Below, piece by piece: positions 33,376 to 42,759 of a DNA stretch of 64,000 nucleotides. Position 1 is the first letter of the stretch. Each line of letters starts with the position of its first letter. The translations under genes and the position numbers were made by a program. Under the pieces are notes generated by a model, which did no database searches, was not told the DNA's origin, and saw only the letters and a program-made list of their open reading frames with translations. This DNA comes from UBA1876 sp003446665. GTDB lineage: Bacteria > Synergistota > Synergistia > Synergistales > Thermovirgaceae. The DNA lies in NCBI GenBank assembly GCA_040616305.1, contig CP159918.1:1-64000 (forward strand), in the 5' to 3' direction.

Positions 33376-35133
33376 TCAGGCCCTATCGCCTGCGGGGAGC
33401 GTTATGATGAAGCGGGCGCCTTCCGTGGTGTCCGCTGTGGTTATGGACCCGCCGTGAGCCTCGAAGACGCGCTTGGCGATGGAAAGCCCCAAACCGTAGC
33501 CGCCTGAGACGGTCTCTTCCCTCGAGCGGTCGGGCTCCGCCCGGTGGAACCGCTCGAAAATGACGTCCCTTGCTCTCGGTGGAATGCCCACGCCGTTGTC
33601 TTCTATCACGATCTCCCAGTTTCCTTCCAGCCGGCCGAGGGAAACCCGGACTCTGCCGCCGGGGTTTTCGCCGAACCGCTTCCGGGTGTACTTGACGGCG
33701 TTGTCGAGCAGGTTGCCGAAAGCACGCCAGAGGTCGGTTGGGCGTCCCTCAAACGGGGCGGGCCCGGTCAGTGACGTTTCGATTTCGATGGATTCCGCCA
33801 TTGGGTTGGCCTGGAGGTTGTCCACCAGGGAGCTTAAAAGGTCGGCCAAATCGAGCGTTTCCGGCTCCTCTACGGGGATTTTGGATTCCAGCCGTGAAAG
33901 CAGGAGCAGGTCGTCCACCAGCGCGGTCATGCGTTCCTGTTGATCTATGATCTTTCGCGCCAGCAAGCGGCGTTTTTCCTCGCTTACCGGCCGTTCGTCA
34001 GCCAGAAACTCCGCCGCCGCCCTTATCGCGGTAAGGGGCGTCTGCAATTCGTGCCCCGCGTCGGCTACGAAAGCCCTTCGTGATTCCTCGAGCCTCATTC
34101 GGTCGGTGAGATCGTTCAAAACGACCAGCACGCCCCAGTCGATCTTGACGGCCTGGGCCTCGAGAAAAATTTCTTCCCTCCCCCGCACGGTGAAGGCGAT
34201 CCGGTCGCCGATCCCGTTCAGGGCCTTTTCTATAAGTTCCAGAAGCTCCGGGGCCTTGATGGCCGAAAGATAGGGTGTGCCTTCGATTTTCTCGGGGACA
34301 TCCCTCAAAAGGGAGGACAGGGCCGAGTTGGCGTACCTGATGTGCCCCTCGTCGTCAACGACGAGAACCCCCACGGGGAGGGATTCCAGGAGAAACCTGA
34401 GATAGCCTTGTTCCCGGCGCAGGTTGTCAAGGGTTGAATCGAGTCTTTTGGACAAGTCCTCCAGGGCGGAAGCCAGCCGCTTGACCTCCAGTGTCCCCGA
34501 GGAAGGAAAGGGCGGTTTTTCGCCTTCCTGCAGTTTCAGCGCGGCCAGGGTGAGATCTTCAAGAGGGTCCGTTACCTGCCTGAGGAAAAAGAGGCCCGCT
34601 ATTACGGCCAGGCCCCCTGCAAGAAGAAGCGAGACGAGAAGCCTTATGCGAGCCGACGTAACGGCATCCTGGATATACCGAAGGGAAGCGGAGGTGCGGA
34701 GCACCATCGTGTTTCCCAGGGGGTCCACCACCAGACGGGCCACGTAAAGCTGCTCCTCCCCTAGGCTTCGGCTGTAGCGGGAGGTTATTCCGGTGCCCCT
34801 GAGCATGGCTTCCCTGATCTCCGGCCTGTCGGCGTGGTTGTCCATAGTAGCCGGGTCGGCCTGGTTGTCGTAAAGGACCTTGCCTGACATGTTGACCACG
34901 GTGAACCTCGTTTTCGTCGTCCCTTCGACGGTCCGGAGGATGTTCTCAAACCCAGCAAGGCCGGTTTCCTGCAGGGTTCCGGCCAGGATCTCGATTTGTT
35001 CGACCAGAGAAGCCTTGGCCTGGCTGTGCAGACGTTCCTCTATACCGTTTCCGACGACGAACCAGCCGGCAAGCAGCGTCAGTGCAAGCACCATGGCGAC
35101 CAGGTCAGTCATCTTTCCCTTGAGGGTCCTCAT
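33376..35133 (-). CDS. phoR: PhoR-type sensor histidine kinase
   Basis: The 585-residue kinase has two membrane helices (about residues 5-27 and 160-185) flanking a periplasmic sensor domain. A HAMP linker, PAS domain (LESLPVGVLVVDDEGHIRYANSALSSL in part), HisKA box (ADAGHELQTPLTAIRAAAEF, His phosphoacceptor) and HATPase domain (DNAVKYT, IEDNGVGIP, GGYGLGLSIAKR) follow. It senses phosphate through the Pst/PhoU complex. The ATG at 35133 overlaps the phoB stop as ATGA and has GGGAGGA upstream. It is the last gene of the pst-pho operon. Confidence 0.92.
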   Translation of the reverse strand: MRTLKGKMTDLVAMVLALTLLAGWFVVGNGIEERLHSQAKASLVEQIEILAGTLQETGLAGFENILRTVEGTTKTRFTVVNMSGKVLYDNQADPATMDNHADRPEIREAMLRGTGITSRYSRSLGEEQLYVARLVVDPLGNTMVLRTSASLRYIQDAVTSARIRLLVSLLLAGGLAVIAGLFFLRQVTDPLEDLTLAALKLQEGEKPPFPSSGTLEVKRLASALEDLSKRLDSTLDNLRREQGYLRFLLESLPVGVLVVDDEGHIRYANSALSSLLRDVPEKIEGTPYLSAIKAPELLELIEKALNGIGDRIAFTVRGREEIFLEAQAVKIDWGVLVVLNDLTDRMRLEESRRAFVADAGHELQTPLTAIRAAAEFLADERPVSEEKRRLLARKIIDQQERMTALVDDLLLLSRLESKIPVEEPETLDLADLLSSLVDNLQANPMAESIEIETSLTGPAPFEGRPTDLWRAFGNLLDNAVKYTRKRFGENPGGRVRVSLGRLEGNWEIVIEDNGVGIPPRARDVIFERFHRAEPDRSREETVSGGYGLGLSIAKRVFEAHGGSITTADTTEGARFIITLPAGDRA

Positions 35134-35834
35134 TTTTGGTCTTCCTCCCATTGGAGCCTGTATCCCCGCCCCCGCAGGGTGTGAAGCAGTTTCGGATTTT
35201 GCGGGTCGTCTTCTATCTTGCGCCTGAGACGCCAGATGTGGACGTCGACGGTCCTGGTGTCCCCGCCGTAGTATCCCCAGACTTTACCCAAAAGTTCCTC
35301 CCTCGAAATAACGCGTCCGCCGGAACGGAGCAGTACATCGAGCAGCCGGTATTCCGTGGGGCTGAGGTCGAGGTTTTTCCCCCCGATGGTGACTCTCTCC
35401 AGCTTGTGGTTCATTTCAAGAGGGCCGACGGTACTCACCTCGGCCGACTCATCGCCCCGTCCGGTGCGGCGTAAAAGCGCCCGTACCCTTGCCACCAGCT
35501 CGGACATGGAAAAGGGCTTTCTCAGGTAGTCGTCTGCACCCAGTTCGAGGCCGGCCACCACGTCCCTTTCGTCGCGCCTGGCGGTGAGCATGACAAGCGG
35601 GATGTGTCGGGTGGAGTCGTTTCCCTTGAGGCGGCGGCAGATCTCCCAGCCGTCCATGCCCGGCAGCATCAGATCCAGGATGACCAGATCGGGGAGGGTT
35701 GCTTCAGCCATTGCAAGGCCCTCGTCTCCGTCGGCGGCCGTCTCCACCCTGTAGCCCCACTGCTTGAGGGAATCGGCTACCAGCTCCGCTATGGTTTGTT
35801 CATCCTCGATTACCAGGATCCTGCCGGCGCTCAT
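35130..35834 (-). CDS. phoB: PhoB-type OmpR-family response regulator
   Basis: The 234-residue regulator has a receiver domain with D54 as phosphoacceptor (VILDLMLPGMDG), T87 and K109, and a winged-helix DNA-binding domain ending in LHTLRGRGYRLQ. It binds Pho boxes, and four consecutive 11-bp repeats occur upstream of pstS. It overlaps phoR by four bases and lies three bases after phoU. Confidence 0.92.
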   Translation of the reverse strand: MSAGRILVIEDEQTIAELVADSLKQWGYRVETAADGDEGLAMAEATLPDLVILDLMLPGMDGWEICRRLKGNDSTRHIPLVMLTARRDERDVVAGLELGADDYLRKPFSMSELVARVRALLRRTGRGDESAEVSTVGPLEMNHKLERVTIGGKNLDLSPTEYRLLDVLLRSGGRVISREELLGKVWGYYGGDTRTVDVHIWRLRRKIEDDPQNPKLLHTLRGRGYRLQWEEDQK

Positions 35835-35837
35835 GGT

Positions 35838-36542
35838 TTAGTCGTCCGCCCCGCCTCTTTGGGGACGCCGGAAACCCGAGGCCTTCACGGTATGGCCCGT
35901 TAGCATATAAATCGTCTGCTCGCAAAGGTTGGTAACGTGGTCACCGGCACGCTCAAGGTTTCTGGAAACAAGGATCAGTTGCGTCGCCTGTTCGATGTTC
36001 CTGGGGTTTTCCATCATGAGCACAACCAGTTCCCTGAAGATCTGGTTGTCCAGGTCGTCGATCTCGTCGTCCATGGAACAGACCCGCTTTGCTTCATCGG
36101 CATCCTTGTTCAAAAATGCCTTAAGCGCGGCGTCGATCATCTCCCTTATGCGCTCGCCCATCCTCGGAATGTCAATAAGCGGCTTGATCAGCTTTTGCCC
36201 CGAGAGCCTCCTGGATGTCCTGGCCACGTTAACGCCCAGGTCGCCGATGCGTTCCAGGTCGGTGGACATGTGCAGTATGGCCGAAACGAGCCTCAAGTCC
36301 ATGGCGACGGGCTGGAAACGCGCTATGATGCCCAGGGCCTGCTCGTTGATGGTTTCGGTGAGCGAATCCAGAGCGTCGTCGTTTTTCATGACCTCGGCGG
36401 CAAGCTCCATGTCGCCTTTTTGCAAGGCCCAGATAGCCTTGCAGATGGCGTCTTCCGCAAGGGTCCCCAGCTTCATGAGGTTCTGTTCGAGTTTTTGCAG
36501 CTCTTCGTCGAAGGCTTTTCGGCCGGACAAGGTGCCAACCAT
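35838..36542 (-). CDS. phoU: PhoU phosphate-signalling regulator
   Basis: The 234-residue all-helical protein consists of two PhoU three-helix repeats, with the conserved acidic patterns LERIGDLGVNVAR and LERAGDHVTNLCE. PhoU links the PstB ATPase to PhoR and prevents kinase activation when phosphate is plentiful. It lies between pstB and phoB in the same operon; the C-terminus includes VKASGFRRPQRGG. Confidence 0.93.
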   Translation of the reverse strand: MVGTLSGRKAFDEELQKLEQNLMKLGTLAEDAICKAIWALQKGDMELAAEVMKNDDALDSLTETINEQALGIIARFQPVAMDLRLVSAILHMSTDLERIGDLGVNVARTSRRLSGQKLIKPLIDIPRMGERIREMIDAALKAFLNKDADEAKRVCSMDDEIDDLDNQIFRELVVLMMENPRNIEQATQLILVSRNLERAGDHVTNLCEQTIYMLTGHTVKASGFRRPQRGGADD

Positions 36543-36599
36543 TCTCTTTCCCTCTTTTCTTTTATCCTGTCTTTTGGGCAGGACCTTTCTTTTTGCGGC

Positions 36600-37355
36600 C
36601 TATCCGAAACGGCCCGTTATGTAGTCTTCAGTCCGTTTGTCCCTCGGCGAAGTGAACATGACCTGTGTGGGTCCGGCCTCGATCATTTCGCCCATGAGGA
36701 AAAAATTGGTCACGTCGGATATCCTGGCCGCCTGTTGCATGTTGTGCGTCACGATGACCACGGTGTAAGTCTCGCTGAGTTCCCGGACCAGCTCCTCGAT
36801 CCGGGCGGTTGCCATTGGGTCCAGCGCGGAGGTGGGTTCGTCCATCAAAAGCACCTCGGGTTCCACCGCGATGGCCCTTGCGATGCACAGGCGCTGCTGC
36901 TGGCCCCCCGAAAGGGAAAGGGCAGGGCCGGAGAGCTTTTGGCGGACCTCTTCCCAGAGCGCGGCTCCGCGGAGACTGCTTTCCACGATGGAATCCAGTT
37001 TTTTCCTGTTTGTCACACCGTGTAGCCTGGGACCGTAGGCGACGTTGTCGTATATGGACATGGGGAAGGGGTTGGGTCGCTGGAACACCATGCCCACGGT
37101 ACGCCTGAGGCTGATGGGGTCCGTTTCGGGCGCGTAGATATTCCTGCCGTCGAGATAGATTTTTCCATCTATGCGGCAGTCGTGTATAAAGTCGTTCATC
37201 CTGTTTATGCACCTCAGGAAGGTGCTCTTCCCGCACCCGGAAGGCCCGATCAGCGCCGTGACCGATTTTTCCGGGATATCGGTGTTTATGTTCTTGAGGG
37301 CGTGGTTCGATCCGTAATGAAGATTCAGGTTTTCTATTTTTAACTTTACATTCAT
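36600..37355 (-). CDS. pstB: Phosphate ABC transporter ATP-binding protein PstB
   Basis: The 251-residue ATPase has Walker A GPSGCGKST, signature LSLSGGQQQR, Walker B VLLMDEPTSALDP and the switch His in VIVTHNM. It powers high-affinity phosphate uptake through PstC/PstA. The ATG at 37355 has GGAAGGGG eight bases upstream; an in-frame start 20 codons earlier would lie inside the end of pstA and is rejected. Confidence 0.95.
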   Translation of the reverse strand: MNVKLKIENLNLHYGSNHALKNINTDIPEKSVTALIGPSGCGKSTFLRCINRMNDFIHDCRIDGKIYLDGRNIYAPETDPISLRRTVGMVFQRPNPFPMSIYDNVAYGPRLHGVTNRKKLDSIVESSLRGAALWEEVRQKLSGPALSLSGGQQQRLCIARAIAVEPEVLLMDEPTSALDPMATARIEELVRELSETYTVVIVTHNMQQAARISDVTNFFLMGEMIEAGPTQVMFTSPRDKRTEDYITGRFG

Positions 37356-37378
37356 GGCGCAGTCCCCTTCCAAATGCA

Positions 37379-38239
37379 TCAGCTTCGGGCGCGTTGCCTG
37401 AGCCGTGCCCGCCACAAAACGCCCAAAAGCGTTATGCCCAGTACGATGGCGAGCAGAACGAGCACCGTCCCATACTGTATGGGCCGCGTTTTCTCTATGT
37501 GTGTTCCCGCCGTGGCCAAAACGAGGATGTGGTAGGGCAGGGCCATGATCTCGTCAAAGAGGCTTTTGGCTATCCCGGGCGCGTAAAAGGCCGCTCCCGT
37601 AAAGATGATCGGCGCCGTTTCGCCGGCCACCCTGCCTACGCTCAGAACCGCCCCGGTTATTATGGAAGGGAAGGCCGCGGGTAGGACGACCTTTCGGATC
37701 GTCTGCCAGCGTGTCGCCCCCATGGCGTAGGAGGCGTCCCTGTAGTCCTGGGGGACGGCCAAAAGGGCCGACTCCGAGGCGCCGACGATGACAGGAAGGG
37801 CGAGGCAGCCCAGGGTAAGTCCCGCCGAGAGGAGGGACGAACCGAAGCGCAGGAAGATCACGAAAAAGGTTAGACCGAAGAGCCCGAATACCACCGAAGG
37901 CACGCCTGCAAGGCACCTTACAGCCAGACGCAGGAAACGGGTGAACATGTCGTCTTTTGCGTATTCCACCAGGTATATGGCGGTGACGACCCCCACCGGA
38001 AAGGCAAATCCCATGGAGACGCCCACGAGCTGAAGCGTGCCCACGATCGGCGTAAGTATCCCTCCGGATGTCATTTGATCACGGGGGGGAGTTGTCAAAA
38101 ACTCCCAGCTGAGGGCGCTGAAGCCCCGGGAAAAGAGAAAGGCCAGGATCCCGAAAAGCAGCGCGCAGGTGCCGGCCATGACAAGCCACAAAAAAAGAGT
38201 GGCCGCCATGTCTTTGGCTTGCCTTTTTGAACCGCCCAT
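37379..38239 (-). CDS. pstA: Phosphate ABC transporter permease PstA
   Basis: The 286-residue permease has six membrane helices and the PstA EAA-like loop DASYAMGATRWQTIRKVVLP. It pairs with PstC to form the phosphate channel. The ATG at 38239 overlaps the pstC stop by one base (TGATG), with AAGGAG nine bases upstream; an ATG nine bases earlier abuts that site and is less likely. Confidence 0.94.
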   Translation of the reverse strand: MGGSKRQAKDMAATLFLWLVMAGTCALLFGILAFLFSRGFSALSWEFLTTPPRDQMTSGGILTPIVGTLQLVGVSMGFAFPVGVVTAIYLVEYAKDDMFTRFLRLAVRCLAGVPSVVFGLFGLTFFVIFLRFGSSLLSAGLTLGCLALPVIVGASESALLAVPQDYRDASYAMGATRWQTIRKVVLPAAFPSIITGAVLSVGRVAGETAPIIFTGAAFYAPGIAKSLFDEIMALPYHILVLATAGTHIEKTRPIQYGTVLVLLAIVLGITLLGVLWRARLRQRARS

Positions 38240-39117
38240 CACCGCCATCTCCTTCCCCTCTTCTCGATCCTGAGGGCGGCAAGGTTCAGCGCCAGGGTCA
38301 GAAGAAGCAGCAATAGCCCGGCGAAAAAGAGGGCGTGGTAGTGGTCTGAACCGACGGGAGTTTCTCCCATTTCGGCGGCGATGGCCGATGTAAGTGGCCT
38401 GACCGGGTCGGTAAGCGCCCGGGGTATTATGGCCGCCCCTCCCGCTGCCATCAGTACCACCATGGTCTCGCCTATGGCGCGCATGACGCCGAGCAGAATG
38501 GCCTGAAGAATCCCGGGCAACGCGGCAGGGACCACCACGCGGGTGATTGTTTCGAGCCTGGTGGCGCCCAGCGCGAAGGAGGCGTCACGCAGGTCCTTCG
38601 GGACGCTTCCCAGGCTGTCTTCGGCCAGTGACGCGACGATGGGCACGATCATTATCCCCATCAAAGCCGACGCGTTAAGCAGGTTTAGCCCCGTAAAGAC
38701 CTCGAAGGTATGGACCATCCATGGTGCGATGACGACCATGCCGATAAAGCCGAGGACCACCGATGGAAAGAACCCCAGGATCTCCACGACGGGTTTAAGT
38801 ATTTCACGCAATGCCGCTGGACAGACTTCTGACAGAAAGACGGCCAGGAACAGGCTTACGGGAACGGCCAGAAGCGAGGCCAGAAGAGTCACCGAAAGAG
38901 AGCCCGCGATCAGCGACAGCATGCCGAATTCGGGCGGGTCGTAGGTGGGGTACCACTGGGTGCTGAAAAAAAGTTCCGTCAGCGACGTCTCGAGGAGTAT
39001 GGGATAACTTTCCCTTACGAGGAAAAACAGTATAAAAAGCATCACCGCGAGGCCGATGCTCGCTACGATGGTTATTACCAGTTTGGGGAACCTGTCACCT
39101 CTGAGTGTCGTCTCCAT
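38239..39117 (-). CDS. pstC: Phosphate ABC transporter permease PstC
   Basis: The 292-residue permease has six membrane helices and the EAA loop DASFALGATRLETITRVVVP. The long periplasmic segment after helix 1 (TQWYPTYDPPEFGML) is typical of PstC. The ATG at 39117 has AAAGGAA six bases upstream; a longer start 13 codons earlier has no ribosome-binding site. A 14-bp stem-loop lies between pstS and this gene. Confidence 0.94.
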   Translation of the reverse strand: METTLRGDRFPKLVITIVASIGLAVMLFILFFLVRESYPILLETSLTELFFSTQWYPTYDPPEFGMLSLIAGSLSVTLLASLLAVPVSLFLAVFLSEVCPAALREILKPVVEILGFFPSVVLGFIGMVVIAPWMVHTFEVFTGLNLLNASALMGIMIVPIVASLAEDSLGSVPKDLRDASFALGATRLETITRVVVPAALPGILQAILLGVMRAIGETMVVLMAAGGAAIIPRALTDPVRPLTSAIAAEMGETPVGSDHYHALFFAGLLLLLLTLALNLAALRIEKRGRRWR

Positions 39118-39156
39118 GAGAAGTTCCTTTCCATTATGCCTGTCTTGTTTCTTCAA

Positions 39157-39199
39157 AACTGTTCCGGGCCCACTTTAGCATATCCGGCCCGGAACAGTT
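39157..39199 (-). terminator. Stem-loop between pstS and pstC
   Basis: AACTGTTCCGGGCC (39157-39170) is exactly complementary to GGCCCGGAACAGTT (39186-39199), a 14-bp stem with a 15-base loop. Only a few T follow on the minus strand. It could be a partial terminator or RNA-stabilising hairpin that gives more PstS than permease. Confidence 0.6.
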
Positions 39200-39236
39200 A
39201 TTGCGTTTTCAAGTCTTTTTGTTTGCTGCCGGCTTC

Positions 39237-40052
39237 CTACCGCACCGACACGAAGCCTGTGGAGGCCACTAGTTCCTGCCCGGCATCGCTGAGCACGAAG
39301 TTGATGAACTTCATCGCATCGCCCGTCGGCCAACCCGGCGTGAAAAGGAAAAGATACCTTGAAACGGGGTATTCGCCGCTTTTGGCCGTTTCCGGGCTCC
39401 CTTCGATACCGCTGATCGTAAGGGGCTTCACAGAGGAATCGAGATAACCGATCCCTATGTAGCCGATGGCCGCGGGGTTGCCGCTGACGGACTGGACCAT
39501 GGCGCCGTTGGAAGCTACCACCTGCGCCCTGGGCATTATCTTGTCGCCGCCCATGACCTTCTCTTCCCAGACCTCGAAAGTCCCGGAGCTGGTGTCCCTC
39601 GTTACGGCCAAAATATTTTTGTCAGGACCTCCTATTTCCTTCCAGTTGGTTATCTTTCCGGTGTAGATGTCGTGAAGCTGCTGGATCGTAAGGTCCTTGA
39701 CCGGATTGTCGGGGTGCACCACCGGCAAAAGGGCGTCGACGGCGACGGCGAAAGGAACGGGATAGGCCCCGTTTTCGACGGCGGAGGCCACTTCCTTGTC
39801 TTTTATGAAGCGCGAAGACATGGCGATGTCCGTGGTCTTGTCTATAAGGGCCTTTATGCCGTTTCCGCTTCCGCCGCCCGAGACGGAGATGGACACATCG
39901 GGGTTGGCTTCCATGAATTTCTCGGCTGCCGCCTGCCCGATGGGCAGAACCGTGGTGGAACCCTTGATGACCAGGTTCCCGGCGAAGGCCGAAGCCGCCA
40001 TGCCAGTGACCGCGAAAATCGAAACCAGCAGAAGCAATACTGTTCGTTTCAT
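39237..40052 (-). CDS. pstS: Phosphate-binding protein PstS
   Basis: The 271-residue binding protein has a signal peptide (KRTVLLLLVSIFAVTGMAASAFA) cleaved near AFA-G. Phosphate-binding motifs are KGSTTVLPIGQAAAEKF, SGGGSGNGIKAL and RDTSSGTFEVWEE. No lipobox Cys is present, so it is periplasmic and free, consistent with a two-membrane envelope. The ATG at 40052 has GGAGGG upstream. It heads the pst-pho operon and is preceded by a Pho box. Confidence 0.94.
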   Translation of the reverse strand: MKRTVLLLLVSIFAVTGMAASAFAGNLVIKGSTTVLPIGQAAAEKFMEANPDVSISVSGGGSGNGIKALIDKTTDIAMSSRFIKDKEVASAVENGAYPVPFAVAVDALLPVVHPDNPVKDLTIQQLHDIYTGKITNWKEIGGPDKNILAVTRDTSSGTFEVWEEKVMGGDKIMPRAQVVASNGAMVQSVSGNPAAIGYIGIGYLDSSVKPLTISGIEGSPETAKSGEYPVSRYLFLFTPGWPTGDAMKFINFVLSDAGQELVASTGFVSVR

Positions 40053-40112
40053 TTCGTAATCCCTCCTGAATTTTGATAGCCCGCGCCAATGTGGCGGACC
40101 TCTCACCCAGGG

Positions 40113-40168
40113 AGTTTAGCCCCCCGCAGTAACGGATGTTTTACATCAATGTAACGGTTTCGTTACGG
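40113..40168 (-). promoter_or_regulatory. Pho box with four 11-bp repeats and -10 of the pst operon
   Basis: On the minus strand four consecutive 11-bp units run CCGTAACGAAA, CCGTTACATTG, ATGTAAAACAT, CCGTTACTGCG (40168 down to 40125). PhoB binds tandem 11-bp repeats that replace the -35 region. TAAACT (40113-40118) lies six bases downstream and could be the -10. The core differs from the E. coli CTGTCAT but keeps the period. Confidence 0.65.
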
Positions 40169-40252
40169 TTTTGAGGGTCCTGTTGCATTATACCAGTGCG
40201 CTGCATCAGAACATAATGTTTATGCCGACAGGTGGCCGCAACGATAAAGTAG

Positions 40253-40305
40253 TTGACAAAAGAAAGAAAGGGCGATAATATTTTTATGTGCAGGAAATCC
40301 TGCAC
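40253..40305 (+). promoter_or_regulatory. Promoter and palindromic operator of the RpiR-type gene
   Basis: TTGACA (40253-40258) and TAATAT (40276-40281) are 17 bases apart. The palindrome GTGCAGGAAATCCTGCAC (40288-40305) covers the expected start of transcription, a typical place for an autoregulatory operator. Confidence 0.6.
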
Positions 40306-40370
40306 GATCTGGTTTTGTGTGCAGCTTTTGCGTATACAAGGAAGTCCAGGCGGCCTTGCGGAGGCTTTCT

Positions 40371-41258
40371 ATGCTTAAAAAAACGATTGCCGAAAAAATG
40401 GAGGAACTTACGCCCGGGCAGCGGGAAACGGCCAGGTTTATCCTTGAAAACCCCAAGGAAGCGGCTTTTTTGACGGCCTCCCAGGTAGGCGAAAGGGTAG
40501 GCGTCAGCGAGTCTACGGTGATACGCTTCGCATCGGCCATAGGGTACGACGGGTATCCGGCCCTGCGCTCGGCCGTGAAAGACTTGCTCATGGAGCGCCT
40601 CTCGACGCTGGAACGGATAGGGGAATATACGGCCCAGGAGGCGGGGAGCCTTTTTCACAAGGCCATCGACAGCGACATAGATTCCCTCGGCTCTGTCCGC
40701 TCCACCATGGAAGTGGATGCCATAGAGCGCCTTGGCCGGGAAATCGCGGGCGCCGAATCGATTTTGGTCGTGGGACACCGTAGCAGTCGCGCGCTGGCCT
40801 ATTATCTTTTCCATTACCTTTCGTGGCTGTTTCCGAACGTGGAGCTTCTTGACTCGGAAACGGGCCTGGAAAAGATAACCGGCTCCGGTGAAAAGACCCT
40901 TGTCATCGGCATAAGCTTTCCCAGGTACACCACCTGGACGGTGGATATACTCGAGTACGCGAAAAGAAAAAACCTGAAGGTGGCGGCCATCACCAACGAC
41001 TACTCAAGCCCGTTGGCATCCCCTTCGGAAATAGTTATCACAGCCCCATGGAACCCGCTTTCGTTTATCGATTCTTTCACCGCTCCATTGAGCGTTATAA
41101 ACTGCGTGATCCTCGCTGCGGCGCTTACCCTGGGCGAAGAGGCCCGGAACAAACTCGCGAAGCTGGAGGAGGTATGGAAGGAAAGGGGTGTTTACCGGGA
41201 AAAGGAACGACCCGGTGACTTCGTCGGGATCATGGAAAACTTCGGGAAACAAGAATGA
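40371..41258 (+). CDS. RpiR-family (MurR/RpiR) transcriptional regulator
   Basis: The 295-residue regulator has an N-terminal helix-turn-helix (TASQVGERVGVSESTVIRFASAIGYDGYPALR) and a C-terminal SIS domain beginning AESILVVGHRSSRALAYYL, ending with TLGEEARNKLAKLEEVWKE. SIS domains in this family bind phosphosugars or related ligands. Its neighbours here suggest it controls the aminotransferase-TRAP-CoA-transferase genes downstream. The ATG follows GCGGAGGCTTTCT. A strong palindrome overlaps its promoter. Confidence 0.9.
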   Translation: MLKKTIAEKMEELTPGQRETARFILENPKEAAFLTASQVGERVGVSESTVIRFASAIGYDGYPALRSAVKDLLMERLSTLERIGEYTAQEAGSLFHKAIDSDIDSLGSVRSTMEVDAIERLGREIAGAESILVVGHRSSRALAYYLFHYLSWLFPNVELLDSETGLEKITGSGEKTLVIGISFPRYTTWTVDILEYAKRKNLKVAAITNDYSSPLASPSEIVITAPWNPLSFIDSFTAPLSVINCVILAAALTLGEEARNKLAKLEEVWKERGVYREKERPGDFVGIMENFGKQE

Positions 41259-41286
41259 AAACCGAAAGTCAAAGGAGATGACGGGA

Positions 41287-42627
41287 TTGGCAAGGGGCAG
41301 GGTTTTTACAAGAAGCCTGACGAAGGAATTACCACTCGCCGTCAAGGCTGAAGGGCTTTACATATACGATGAAAAGGGCAACCGCTACCTCGACGGGTGT
41401 TCGGGTGCCCTGATCTCGAGCATAGGACACACCGTGCCCGAAGTAGTGGACGCCGTTTCAAGACAGCTCGCCACCATGGCCTTCGCCCACCCTTCGAGGT
41501 GGAGAAACAGACCCGTAGAGGAGGCCGCCGAAAAAATAGCCGAAATAACGCCGGGCGACCTTAACTGGGTATGGTTCGTAAGCGGGGGAAGCGAGGCTGT
41601 GGAATCGGCCGTAAAGCTGGCCAGGCAGTATTACGTGGAACGCGACGGTTCCGCCTCCCAAAAGCACCTTATACTTTCGCGGTACAACTCCTATCACGGA
41701 AGCACATTAGGGACCATGGCCGTCGGGGGCAACATGCCCCGCCGTCGTATCTACGCGCCCATGTTCAGGGAGCATCCCAAGGTTGACACCCACTACTGCT
41801 ACAGGTGCCCATGGGGCCAGGAGTATCCTGCCTGCGGCGTTATGTGCGCCCGACAGGTGGAACTGGCCATCAGGCGCACGGGTCCGGAGTACATAGCGGC
41901 CTTTCTGGCCGAGCCGGTCGTAGGGTCCACCGTTGGAGCCCTTAATCCTCCTCCCGAGTACTGGCCCATGGTCCGCGAGATCACGAACCGTTACGACATC
42001 CTGCTTATCGCAGATGAGGTCATGACCGGTTTCGGCAGGACGGGGAAGGCCTTCGCGGTAAATCACTGGGACGTGGTTCCCGACATCATCGTCGCGGCCA
42101 AGAGCATGGCTGCCGGCTACGTTCCCACGGGGGGCATTTTTGTGAAAGACGCCATCGTGGAGACCATTAAAAAGGGGAGCGGCGCCTTCGTCCACGGGCA
42201 TACCTATAACGGGAACCCACTTTCGGGAGCGGCCACGGCAGCCACGGTGCAATATATGAAAAAGCACGGCCTTTTCGAGAACGCCGCCAGGCAGGGAGAA
42301 CGTCTGGGTGAGGGGATGAAGAAACTCGAAGACATCCCCATCGTCGGCCAGGTAAGGGGACTGGGCCTGATGAGGGGCGTGGAGATAGTGGCCGACAAGG
42401 CGTCGAGACGGCCCTTTCCGAAAGCCGCAAAGGCGGCCGGTGTGGTATCCGAGGAGTGCACGAAACGAGGACTGATCATCTATCCGGGAACGGGCATGGT
42501 TGACGGGGTGGACGGCGACAACTTCATGGTGGCTCCTCCTCTTGTCGTCCAGGCGGAACAGATCGGGGAAATACTTTCGATACTTGGCGAAAGCCTCGAA
42601 GCCGCCTCCGGGAGGCTGCTCGGCTGA
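41287..42627 (+). CDS. Class III PLP-dependent aminotransferase
   Basis: The 446-residue enzyme has the class III signature: LLIADEVMTGFGRTGKAFA with the PLP-ring Asp, and the Schiff-base Lys in IVAAKSMAAGYVPTGGIFV. SGGSEAVESAVKLARQYY and HGHTYNGNPLSGAA are also present. The family acts on omega-amino groups or on beta-amino acids; the exact substrate cannot be read from sequence. TTG at 41287 fits AAAGGAGATGACGGGA; ATG at 41278 overlaps that ribosome-binding site. The gene lies 28 bases after the RpiR-type regulator. Confidence 0.88.
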   Translation: MARGRVFTRSLTKELPLAVKAEGLYIYDEKGNRYLDGCSGALISSIGHTVPEVVDAVSRQLATMAFAHPSRWRNRPVEEAAEKIAEITPGDLNWVWFVSGGSEAVESAVKLARQYYVERDGSASQKHLILSRYNSYHGSTLGTMAVGGNMPRRRIYAPMFREHPKVDTHYCYRCPWGQEYPACGVMCARQVELAIRRTGPEYIAAFLAEPVVGSTVGALNPPPEYWPMVREITNRYDILLIADEVMTGFGRTGKAFAVNHWDVVPDIIVAAKSMAAGYVPTGGIFVKDAIVETIKKGSGAFVHGHTYNGNPLSGAATAATVQYMKKHGLFENAARQGERLGEGMKKLEDIPIVGQVRGLGLMRGVEIVADKASRRPFPKAAKAAGVVSEECTKRGLIIYPGTGMVDGVDGDNFMVAPPLVVQAEQIGEILSILGESLEAASGRLLG

Positions 42628-42759
42628 TACCGGTGAAAATCAGGGGAGGTGAGACCAGGCGCGTTTTCGAGCGAACAGGTGTTTCATCCATGAGAGAGGA
42701 GAGCGCGACAAATGCCCGCCGGCAGCGGGTGTAAAGCGGAGAAAGGAGGAGTATGCGAA

